From NCBI GenBank assembly GCA_050701635.1, contig JBOGDF010000343.1:1-5768 (forward strand): DNA of 5,768 nucleotides. The letters run 5' to 3'. Made by a program: the position numbers and the translations under genes. This DNA is from WHSM01 sp050701635. Its GTDB lineage: Bacteria; Actinomycetota; Actinomycetes; Mycobacteriales; Micromonosporaceae. The first letter of the stretch is position 1; each line of letters begins with the position of its first letter. Shown piece after piece: positions 1 to 5,415 of this stretch. Under the pieces are notes generated by a model that saw only the letters and a program-made list of their open reading frames with translations, had not been told where the DNA came from and searched no databases.

Positions 1-481
1 GAGCCGTGCTGGCCGGCGGCGGGCCGGCCGGGCGGGTGGCCCGCCGGGACGCGGACTGTACGGCCGGCGCGTCGGCGGTGCCCGGCAGGGCGTCCTGCAC
101 CGGCGCGTCGGTCGGGTGAGTGGTGCCAGCCGGCGCCGAGTCGGCCACGCGGGCCTCGGGCGTGGCGGCCTGGGGCGCGCTCGCGGCGCCGGTCATGTCG
201 TTATCTGCCACATCCATACCCTTCTGGGGGCGGGCAACGTCTCCAACCTGGCTCGACCCGGCCGACTCGGCCTGCTTGAGCTGGATCGCCGCGATCAGCT
301 CTCCCTTGCGCATCCGGCCGGTGCCGGTGATGCCCAACGACGAGGCCAGACCCTGCAGCTCGGCCAGCAACATGCTGGACAGCCCAGAGCCGGTACGCCG
401 ACGTCGAGGGGTGGCGCCAGAGTCGTCCGACTGCGCGGCGGCGTCATTGGCGTCCGACGTCAGGTCGGTGGTGTCGCTCAA
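1..481 (-). CDS. rho: Transcription termination factor Rho, N-terminal part (partial)
   Basis: This is the first 160 codons of Rho, the RNA-dependent ATPase/helicase that ends transcription of unstructured C-rich RNAs; the gene leaves the window at its left edge. The protein begins MSDTTDLTSDAND, followed by a basic RRRR patch (about residues 26-29). A Rho_N helical domain follows at about 37-66 (MLLAELQGLASSLGITGTG, then RMRKGELIAAIQ), the conserved start of Rho in actinobacteria. Residues 67-160 are low-complexity, rich in Ala, Pro, Ser, Thr and Asp. This matches the long disordered insertion that actinobacterial Rho proteins carry before the RNA-binding and ATPase domains; those domains lie outside the window. 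I chose the TTG at 481-479 because a strong Shine-Dalgarno sequence sits 5 nt upstream and the next Met (residue 37) would delete the conserved basic N-terminus. thrB lies upstream on the same strand, a common actinobacterial arrangement. Identity is confident; the exact start slightly less so. Confidence 0.9.
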   Translation of the reverse strand, partial: MSDTTDLTSDANDAAAQSDDSGATPRRRRTGSGLSSMLLAELQGLASSLGITGTGRMRKGELIAAIQLKQAESAGSSQVGDVARPQKGMDVADNDMTGAASAPQAATPEARVADSAPAGTTHPTDAPVQDALPGTADAPAVQSASRRATRPAGPPPASTA

Positions 482-486
482 TGGAT

Positions 487-494
487 TCCTTCCT
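487..494 (-). promoter_or_regulatory. Shine-Dalgarno site deciding the TTG start of rho
   Basis: On the minus strand the sequence AGGAAGGA is followed by five bases (ATCCA) and then TTG. It is the strongest ribosome-binding site in the window and supports TTG at 481 as the rho start, since no ATG or GTG lies at a suitable distance. Confidence 0.75.
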
Positions 495-723
495 AGCTGG
501 GGTGGGCCGCCGTCGAGCGGGGCCGACCCCGTTACTGCCGCGCCGTGTGCGCGGTGTTTGGTCCTGAGCCGTACGGCGGGACGCGGTGGATAGGTGGCGT
601 CCAACCTCGACGAGCGATCTTTTAGGGGTACGTGCAAACGCCCGTGAGGGCTGGAATGCCACAGACAACCGGGGTCATAGCCCCGCGGAGATCGCGCGCA
701 CTTGGCGGCTGCTCTGCTTGGCA

Positions 724-752
724 AGCCTAGCCAACCGGGCAACCTGCAGCAA
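724..752 (-). promoter_or_regulatory. Candidate sigma-70-type promoter for rho
   Basis: On the minus strand, TTGCTG (752-747) is separated by exactly 17 bp from TAGGCT (729-724). These resemble the -35 TTGACA and the actinobacterial -10 TAnnnT. A start point near 717 would give a leader of about 235 nt. The -10 lies inside a short inverted repeat, TTGGC-N7-GCCAA (718-734), overlapping a second palindrome, GCTTG-G-CAAGC (716-726), which could be an operator or chance. Identified by pattern only. Confidence 0.45.
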
Positions 753-773
753 CAGTACCCCCGTCTCGGCGTG

Positions 774-1685
774 TCAGGACGCGCCGGTGCCGGCGTGTCG
801 CACCTCGGCGCCACGTACCGAAATGGTGAGCGTACGCATCGTGAAGTCGCCGTGGGCATACCCGCCAAGGTCCCGGGACTGGTCGACCAGCGCCAGTACG
901 GTCGGGCCGGCCCCGCTGACCACCGCCGGTACGCCGCCCGCGCGCAGCTCGCGTACCAGCGCGATCGTCGGCTCCATCGCCGGCGCGCGGTAGTCCTGGT
1001 GCAGCCGGTCCTCGGTGGCGGTGAGCAGCCGGGACGGGTCGCTGGTCAGCGCGTACACCAGCAACGCGGTACGGGCCACGTTGGCGGCGGCGTCGGCGTG
1101 CGGCACCCGGTCGGGCAGCAGCCCGCGCGCCTCCTCGGTGACGCCACGCTGGGTCGGTACGAACACCACCGGCCGCAGCCCGGGCGCCGGGTCGAGGCGT
1201 ACCGCCTGGGCCCCCGCCTCGTCGGTCCAGGCGATCGTGAAGCCACCCAGCAGGCACGGCGCGACATTGTCCGGGTGGCCTTCCATGCCGGCGGCCAACC
1301 GCAGCACCGCCGCGTCGTCGAGCCGGGCATCGCCGTCGGTGGACAGCGCTCGGGCCGCCAGCACCCCGCCCACGATCGCCGCCGAGGACGACCCCAGGCC
1401 GCGGGCGTGCGGGATCCGGTTGACGCACCTCAGCGCCAACCCACCAGGCCGCTCCCCCAGCGCGTCGAAGGTCGCGTGCATCGCGCGTACCACCAGATGA
1501 TCTTCATTCAGCGGTACGTCGGCAGCGCCCTCGCCGGCCACCTCGACCGTCACGCCGGACGGCGCCAGCCGGGCTTCCAGCTCGTCGCACAGGTCGAGCG
1601 CGAGCCCGAGCGAGTCGTAGCCTGGGCCGAGGTTGGCGCTGGTGGCGGGCACCCTCACCCGGACCGTGCCGTCGCTGAAATTCAT
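774..1685 (-). CDS. thrB: Homoserine kinase
   Basis: Cytosolic GHMP-family kinase (303 aa, a normal length) that phosphorylates homoserine with ATP to give O-phosphohomoserine, the substrate of threonine synthase. All three GHMP motifs are visible: the N-terminal VPATSANLGPGYDSLGLAL (about 12-30); the ATP-binding glycine/serine loop IPHARGLGSSSAAIVGG (91-107), with EGHPDNVAPCLLGG (135-148) following; and the C-terminal SGAGPTVLAL (257-266). The ATG at 1685 sits 9 bp after the MFS stop (1695-1697). No good Shine-Dalgarno sequence precedes it (GGA directly abuts the ATG), so translation probably depends on ribosomes finishing the MFS gene. The start is supported because the conserved VRVRVPATSANLGPG block begins only a few residues in. 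thrB is normally next to thrC; here the MFS and hydrolase genes separate them. Identity is very secure. Confidence 0.96.
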   Translation of the reverse strand: MNFSDGTVRVRVPATSANLGPGYDSLGLALDLCDELEARLAPSGVTVEVAGEGAADVPLNEDHLVVRAMHATFDALGERPGGLALRCVNRIPHARGLGSSSAAIVGGVLAARALSTDGDARLDDAAVLRLAAGMEGHPDNVAPCLLGGFTIAWTDEAGAQAVRLDPAPGLRPVVFVPTQRGVTEEARGLLPDRVPHADAAANVARTALLVYALTSDPSRLLTATEDRLHQDYRAPAMEPTIALVRELRAGGVPAVVSGAGPTVLALVDQSRDLGGYAHGDFTMRTLTISVRGAEVRHAGTGAS

Positions 1686-1694
1686 TCCGGCAGG

Positions 1695-2915
1695 CTAACC
1701 CGCGGGCTGCTCGGCGACCCGCAGCAGCCGTACGGTGGCGAGCCGCCAGGCGACCGAGTAGAGCAGGGTGATCGAGCCGCACGCGGCGATCACCAGCTGC
1801 GGGCCGGCCAGGTCGGTGAAGTAGCCCGCCAGCGCCTGGCTGAGCGAGACCGCCACCATCGCGATCATCATGTCCGCGGCGAACACCCGGCCCCGCAGCT
1901 TGTCCGGGATCTCGGTCTGCAGCGCGTAGTTGGACAGCACCCAGTTGCCGCCCCCGGCGATGTGCGCGATCACCACCAGCAGCAGCACCAGCCAGAACCA
2001 CGGCGTCACGCCCACCAACAGGTAGCAGATGCCGTACGTGGCCATCGACACCGCGAGCCCCGCCATCAACCGCCGCGGGGTGGCCAGTACGGCGCGCAGC
2101 AGCAGCGGGCCGATCAGCGCGCCGAGGCCGCGGGCGCCGTACAGCAGGCCCATCCCGATCGTGCCGACCCCGAATCCGGCGGCCAGGATCGGGAACACCG
2201 CCAGTACGCCGTTGCCCATGCCGACCGCGGACTTCACGGTCACCAAGGCGCGTACCCGGGGGCGGGCCGCGATGTAGCGCAACGCCTCCCGCAGCGCGGC
2301 GGTGGCCCCGGCAGGCGTCGCCGTACGTTCGGCCTGGAAGGGACGGTGCACCCGGATCGTGAAGAGCGCCGCCAGGGTCAGGCTGCCGGCGCCGATGAGG
2401 AAGCTGGGGTACGGGCCGAGCCAGCCGGCCACCAGCCCGCCCGTCGACGCGCCGACCACCAGCATGGTGCCCCAGGCGCTGCCGGCGAGGGTGTTCGCCG
2501 CCGCCAGGTCCTCCGCGTCGACCACGTTGGGCAGCGCCGCCTGGGAGGCCGGGAAGTAGAGCGCCTCGGCCACCGCGATCACCCCGATCCCGGCCACCGC
2601 GATCCAGGCGGTGCCGGGGGTACGTACCAGCAGCAGCGACAGCGCGGCGGCGACCGTGAGCAGGTTGGCGATCACCAGGATCCGTTTGCGGTCCAGCCGG
2701 TCGGCGAGCGTCCCCGCGTACGGCAGCAGCAGCGCCAGCACGCTGGTCTGCACCGCCAGTACGACCCCTCCCAGGGTGCCGCCGCCGGTGAGCTCCGCCA
2801 GCAGCGCGAGCAGCGGGATCACCAGGAACCAGCCGCCCCCGAACACCACCAGCTGCGCGATGAACAGCCGCCGGAAGTCCGGATTGCGACGTACGAGAGA
2901 TAAGGCCCGACCCAC
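1695..2915 (-). CDS. MFS transporter, DHA3/EntS-like drug or metabolite exporter
   Basis: A 406-aa integral membrane protein of the major facilitator superfamily, the usual length for a 12-helix member. It begins MGRALSLVRRNPDFRRLFIAQ, typical of the MFS_3/DHA3 group (macrolide-efflux and enterobactin-exporter-like proteins). The loop 2-3 signature is GTLADRLDRKRI (68-79). The loop 10-11 segment LQTEIPDKLRGRVFAADMMI (332-351) is the characteristic second-half signature of this group. Hydrophobic segments are spread along both halves, with a more polar central loop near 190-225. The start is GTG at 2915; it lacks a Shine-Dalgarno sequence but has TAAGCT 8 nt upstream, suggesting a leaderless mRNA. 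The gene is divergent from the secreted hydrolase and probably cotranscribed with thrB. Proton-coupled export is expected from the family. The substrate cannot be read from the sequence; threonine or homoserine export would be speculation from context. Confidence 0.88.
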   Translation of the reverse strand: MGRALSLVRRNPDFRRLFIAQLVVFGGGWFLVIPLLALLAELTGGGTLGGVVLAVQTSVLALLLPYAGTLADRLDRKRILVIANLLTVAAALSLLLVRTPGTAWIAVAGIGVIAVAEALYFPASQAALPNVVDAEDLAAANTLAGSAWGTMLVVGASTGGLVAGWLGPYPSFLIGAGSLTLAALFTIRVHRPFQAERTATPAGATAALREALRYIAARPRVRALVTVKSAVGMGNGVLAVFPILAAGFGVGTIGMGLLYGARGLGALIGPLLLRAVLATPRRLMAGLAVSMATYGICYLLVGVTPWFWLVLLLVVIAHIAGGGNWVLSNYALQTEIPDKLRGRVFAADMMIAMVAVSLSQALAGYFTDLAGPQLVIAACGSITLLYSVAWRLATVRLLRVAEQPAG

Positions 2916-2923
2916 GGATCGGG

Positions 2924-2929
2924 AGCTTA
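2924..2929 (-). promoter_or_regulatory. Candidate -10 element for the MFS-thrB unit (near-leaderless)
   Basis: TAAGCT on the minus strand matches the actinobacterial -10 pattern TAnnnT and lies 8 nt before the GTG start of the MFS gene. I see no convincing -35. The spacing would place transcription start at or within a few bases of the start codon, consistent with the absence of a Shine-Dalgarno sequence. Confidence 0.4.
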
Positions 2930-2962
2930 CCGGCGGGGCTGCCGACCTGCCCTGTGACGTGC

Positions 2963-2968
2963 TAGACA
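2963..2968 (+). promoter_or_regulatory. Candidate extended -10 element for the secreted hydrolase (leaderless)
   Basis: TAGACA, preceded by TGC (an extended -10 TGn motif), lies 6 nt before the ATG at 2975, so the start point would fall on or beside the A of the ATG. It departs from TAnnnT at the last base and has no good -35. The upstream bases (GACCTG) form no recognisable ribosome-binding site. The whole 59-bp gap 2916-2974 therefore seems to hold two back-to-back promoters and little else. Confidence 0.35.
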
Positions 2969-2974
2969 GACCTG

Positions 2975-4216
2975 ATGAAGACCCTGGTACGCGTCATCCT
3001 CGGAGTGCTGCTCACCGCCGCGCTCGGCTCCGCGTCGACTCCCGCGTCGGCCGCCGCCGGTCCGCTCGACCTGACCGGCGAGCTGGACGGGGTGGCGTAC
3101 GAGATCCGGGTCCCCGCCGCCTGGAACGGCACCCTGGTGATGTATGCCCACGGCTACCGCGACGCCGCCGACCATCCCGGGGAGACCGACGACCGCAGCG
3201 CGCAGGCGTTCGTCGCCGACCCGGTCGAGGAGCTGATGCTGGCCGCCGGCTACGCGGTCGCCGGCTCGGCGTACGCGTCCAACGGCTGGGCGGTCGCCGA
3301 CGGCATCCACGACACGAAAGCGCTGGTGGGGTTCTTCCGCGAGCACGTCGGCAAACCTTCGGTGACGTTGCTTGCCGGGTTCTCGATGGGCTCGCTGGTC
3401 GCCTTCGAGAGCATCGAGAAATTCGGCGGGGTGTACGACGGCGTGATGCCGTCCTGCGGCGTGGGCGCGGGCGCGTCGCGTACCTGGGACAGCACGCTGG
3501 CGTTCGCGACGGCGTACGACGCGGCCTTTGGGTGGCCCGCCGCCTGGGGCACCCCGGCGGATATCCGCGACGACCTGGACTTCGAGTCCCAGGTGGTGCC
3601 GGTGGTCGCCGCCGAGCTGCAGAAGCCGGGCGGCGGCGCGAAGCTGGAGTTCATGCGGCTGGCGATCGGCGCCCCGCGCGGGCCGGAGTGGCCGTTCACT
3701 GTCGGCTTCTTCGCCACCGAGGGCCGCGCCGAGCTGGAGCGCCGCGCCGGCGGCCCGGTGACCCAGAACCTCGACCACACGTACGATCTCTCGGCCGCGG
3801 ACCGGGCGTACCTGGCCGGGCTCGGGCTCACCGACGCGCAGCTCGACGGCTGGCTCGCGTCCATGACGGCGAGCCGGGTCGGCGCGGTGCCGGGCCCCCG
3901 CCGGTACGCCGAGCGGTACGCCGACTACACCGGCCGGGTCGACGGCCCGGTGCTGACGTTGGGTACGACCGTGGACGCGCTGGTGATCCCCGCGCAGATC
4001 TCCGCGTACGCCGCCACGGTGGCCGATGCCGGTCGGTCAGACCTGCTGGCGTCGGCGTGGGTGGCGCGTACCGGCCACTGCAACTTCACCCCGCAGCAGC
4101 TACTGACCGGCGTAACCGCCCTGAACTCCTGGGTGACCACCGGCACCCGCCCCACCGACTTCCCCTCCGACCAGGGCTTCACCCACTTCACTCCCCCACC
4201 CTGGCCCCAGCCGTAA
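2975..4216 (+). CDS. Secreted alpha/beta-hydrolase of unknown substrate
   Basis: A 413-aa predicted exported serine hydrolase. Residues 1-28 form a Sec signal peptide: MKTLVR, a hydrophobic core VILGVLLTAALG, then TPASAAAG with a probable AxA-type cleavage site near 26-28. There is no lipobox cysteine, so the mature protein is likely released or loosely wall-associated. The alpha/beta-hydrolase fold is indicated by the oxyanion-region HGY (59-61), the nucleophile elbow GFSMGS (135-140, Ser137), a probable acid in GTTVDALVIPAQ (330-341, Asp334) and the catalytic histidine in RTGHCNF (365-371, His368). About 190 residues between nucleophile and acid form a large cap or lid region. The C-terminus is proline-rich (TPPPWPQP). 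Esterase, lipase-like or peptidase activity is possible; the sequence does not decide. It is divergent from the MFS gene and convergent with thrC. No Shine-Dalgarno sequence precedes the ATG. Confidence 0.85.
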   Translation: MKTLVRVILGVLLTAALGSASTPASAAAGPLDLTGELDGVAYEIRVPAAWNGTLVMYAHGYRDAADHPGETDDRSAQAFVADPVEELMLAAGYAVAGSAYASNGWAVADGIHDTKALVGFFREHVGKPSVTLLAGFSMGSLVAFESIEKFGGVYDGVMPSCGVGAGASRTWDSTLAFATAYDAAFGWPAAWGTPADIRDDLDFESQVVPVVAAELQKPGGGAKLEFMRLAIGAPRGPEWPFTVGFFATEGRAELERRAGGPVTQNLDHTYDLSAADRAYLAGLGLTDAQLDGWLASMTASRVGAVPGPRRYAERYADYTGRVDGPVLTLGTTVDALVIPAQISAYAATVADAGRSDLLASAWVARTGHCNFTPQQLLTGVTALNSWVTTGTRPTDFPSDQGFTHFTPPPWPQP

Positions 4217-4237
4217 CCGCCTTCCGGGCGTCCCTGC

Positions 4238-4314
4238 CGCACTTGGGGCCTCACATGGTCGTGGTTCTGTCCTGTTTGTCTGGTTCAGAACAGCCATGTG
4301 GGGCCCCAAGTGCG
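4238..4314. terminator. Long inverted repeat between convergent genes; probable bidirectional terminator
   Basis: Two 21-bp arms (4238-4258 and 4294-4314) are perfectly complementary except for one T/G pair (4251/4301), which can form a G-U wobble in the plus-strand RNA. The 35-nt interior has a second 6-bp stem, GTTCTG (4264-4269) with CAGAAC (4286-4291), topped by a 16-nt loop. The element starts 21 bp after the hydrolase stop and, read the other way, 35 bp after the thrC stop, so it is placed to end both convergent transcripts. No T-run follows on either strand, as is common for actinobacterial terminator hairpins. The arm length and the less GC-rich loop also resemble a dispersed palindromic repeat unit; a genome search would separate the two. 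Confidence 0.65.
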
Positions 4315-4317
4315 AAA

Positions 4318-4349
4318 GGGGCCGGGGGGTGAGGGCGAGGGGGCGGGGG
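4318..4349 (+). other. G-quadruplex-forming G-tract array next to the thrC stop
   Basis: Five G runs of 4, 6, 3, 5 and 5 bases (4318-4321, 4324-4329, 4333-4335, 4339-4343, 4345-4349) are separated by loops of only 1-3 bases (CC, TGA, CGA, C). This satisfies the standard four-tract G-quadruplex pattern with a spare tract. It abuts the thrC stop codon (4350-4352) and follows the long hairpin. The plus-strand transcript would carry the G-rich form and the thrC transcript a C-rich 3' end. A role in stopping hydrolase transcription before thrC is an inference. Confidence 0.5.
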
Positions 4350-5402
4350 TTAGGCGAGGTCGAGGGCGGTGGCGGCGGCCTGAGGGTCGATCGGGATCGT
4401 GGTGGGGGCGGGGGCCAGGGAGATCGCCCAGTCGGGGTCCTTGAGGCCGTGGCCGGTGACGGTGCAGACGACGGTCTCGCCGCGCTTCACCTCGCCGCGT
4501 TCGCTCGCCGCGAGCAGCCCGGCGACGCTCGCCGCGCTGGCCAGCTCCACGAACACGCCCTCGGTACGCGCCAGCAGCTTGTACGCCGCCAGAATCTCCC
4601 GGTCGGTCACCGCCGTGATCGAGCCGCCGGACTGGTCGCGCGCGTCGAGCGCCTTGCTCCACGACGCGGGATTGCCGATCCGGATCGCGGTCGCGATCGT
4701 GGTCGGGTTGCGTACCGCCTCGCCGGCGACGATCGGGGCGGCGCCGGAGGCCTGGAAGCCGAGCATCCGCGGCCGCCGGGTGGCGTTGCCGGCCTCAGCG
4801 TCCTCGATGTAGCCCTTCCAGTACGCGGTGATGTTGCCCGCGTTGCCGACCGGGATGCAGTGCACGTCGGGGGCGTCGCCCAGCTCGGCGACGATCTCGA
4901 AGGCGGCGGTCTTCTGGCCCTCGATCCGGTGCGGGTTGACCGAGTTGACCAGCGCCACCGGGTAGTCGATCGACAGCTTCGAGGCGAGCGCGAGACAGTC
5001 GTCGAAGTTGCCGTCGACCTGCAGCAGCTTCGCCCCGTGCACCAGCGCCTGGGCCAGCTTGCCGAGCGCGATCTTGCCCTGCGGTACGAGCACCGCGCAG
5101 GTCAGGCCCGCCCGCACCGCGTAGGCGGCGGCGCTTGCCGAGGTGTTCCCCGTCGATGCGCAGATCACCGCCTTGTTGCCGGCCTCCACCGCCTTGGAGA
5201 TCGCCACCGTCATGCCCCGGTCCTTGAACGAGCCGGTCGGGTTGGCGCCCTCCACCTTCAGGTAGACCTGGCAGCCGGTACGGTCCGACAGCGTCTGCGC
5301 CGGCAGCAGCGGCGTACCGCCCTCGTGCAGCGTGATCACCGGCGTGGTGTCGGTGACCGGCAGCCGGTCCCGGAATTCCTCGATCAACCCACGCCAGGCC
5401 AT
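4350..5402 (-). CDS. thrC: Threonine synthase
   Basis: Cytosolic PLP-dependent enzyme (350 aa from the chosen start) that converts O-phosphohomoserine and water to threonine and phosphate, the last step of threonine synthesis. It is the short bacterial/actinobacterial form. Visible features, numbered from the chosen start: substrate-side motif EGGTPLLPA (27-35); the PLP lysine in GSFKDRGMT (57-65, Lys60); STGNTSASAAAYA (83-95); phosphate-cradle GNAGN (186-190); and the C-terminal CTVTGHGLKDPDWA (313-326). Two in-frame ATGs exist, at 5408 and 5402. I chose 5402 (MAWRGLIEEFRDRLPV) because the GAGGGG ribosome-binding site is 7 nt from it but only 1 nt from the other, and because this N-terminus matches the family. 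The gene follows hom by 12 bp and is very likely cotranscribed and translationally coupled with it. The next gene downstream is convergent, so this transcript probably ends here. Confidence 0.96.
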   Translation of the reverse strand: MAWRGLIEEFRDRLPVTDTTPVITLHEGGTPLLPAQTLSDRTGCQVYLKVEGANPTGSFKDRGMTVAISKAVEAGNKAVICASTGNTSASAAAYAVRAGLTCAVLVPQGKIALGKLAQALVHGAKLLQVDGNFDDCLALASKLSIDYPVALVNSVNPHRIEGQKTAAFEIVAELGDAPDVHCIPVGNAGNITAYWKGYIEDAEAGNATRRPRMLGFQASGAAPIVAGEAVRNPTTIATAIRIGNPASWSKALDARDQSGGSITAVTDREILAAYKLLARTEGVFVELASAASVAGLLAASERGEVKRGETVVCTVTGHGLKDPDWAISLAPAPTTIPIDPQAAATALDLA

Positions 5403-5409
5403 CGCCATA

Positions 5410-5415
5410 CCCCTC
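5410..5415 (-). promoter_or_regulatory. Ribosome-binding site deciding the thrC start
   Basis: GAGGGG on the minus strand begins on the last base of the hom stop codon (TAG, 5417-5415). It is 7 nt from the ATG at 5402 and only 1 nt from the ATG at 5408, favouring the downstream start. The overlap with the hom stop suggests coupled translation. Confidence 0.65.

Larger units (their letters stand above)
482..773 (-). other. thrB-rho intergenic region and probable rho 5' leader
   Basis: This 292-bp gap between the thrB stop and the rho start holds no gene I can support. On the minus strand it contains a promoter-like pair (724-752) and, if that is used, an untranslated leader of roughly 230 nt. 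The leader RNA includes a small hairpin with a CGGGG/CCCCG stem and a UCGG loop at 531-518, about 37 nt before the start codon, and another CGGGG/CCCCG stem with a 6-nt loop around 670-685. Long leaders before rho are known in several bacteria, where Rho terminates its own message early. Such control here is an inference from leader length only. I see no clear intrinsic terminator between thrB and the rho promoter, so read-through from thrB is possible. Confidence 0.5.

Noticed and set aside
120..593. Plus-strand open frames opposite rho
   Set aside because: The minus-strand frame carries the conserved Rho_N domain with a strong ribosome-binding site; the plus-strand translations resemble nothing.
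444..668. A 74-codon minus-strand frame across the rho leader and start
   Set aside because: It overlaps the rho start in another frame and lacks a ribosome-binding site; a leader peptide remains possible, but nothing in the sequence supports one.
727..1428. A 233-codon minus-strand frame inside thrB
   Set aside because: Frame-shifted shadow of homoserine kinase, rich in Arg, Ala and Gly and without motifs.
702..2903. A 733-codon open frame on the plus strand across thrB and the MFS gene
   Set aside because: It lies antisense to two well-recognised genes; its translation is low-complexity (Arg, Gln, Gly, His, Pro) with no domain. Long antisense frames are expected at this G+C content.
2611..4332. 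A 573-codon plus-strand frame overlapping the MFS start and the hydrolase
   Set aside because: It is out of frame with the signal-peptide hydrolase, which has a full catalytic triad; the translation is arginine-rich shadow sequence crossing the divergent promoter and the hairpin.
2916..4349. The hydrolase/MFS insertion as a mobile element
   Set aside because: No transposase, integrase, target-site duplication or matching terminal repeats are visible; the inverted repeat at 4238-4314 has no partner near 1690.
5402..5408. The upstream thrC ATG at 5408
   Set aside because: It lies only 1 nt from the ribosome-binding site, too close for initiation, and the family N-terminus begins at the next Met, two codons on.
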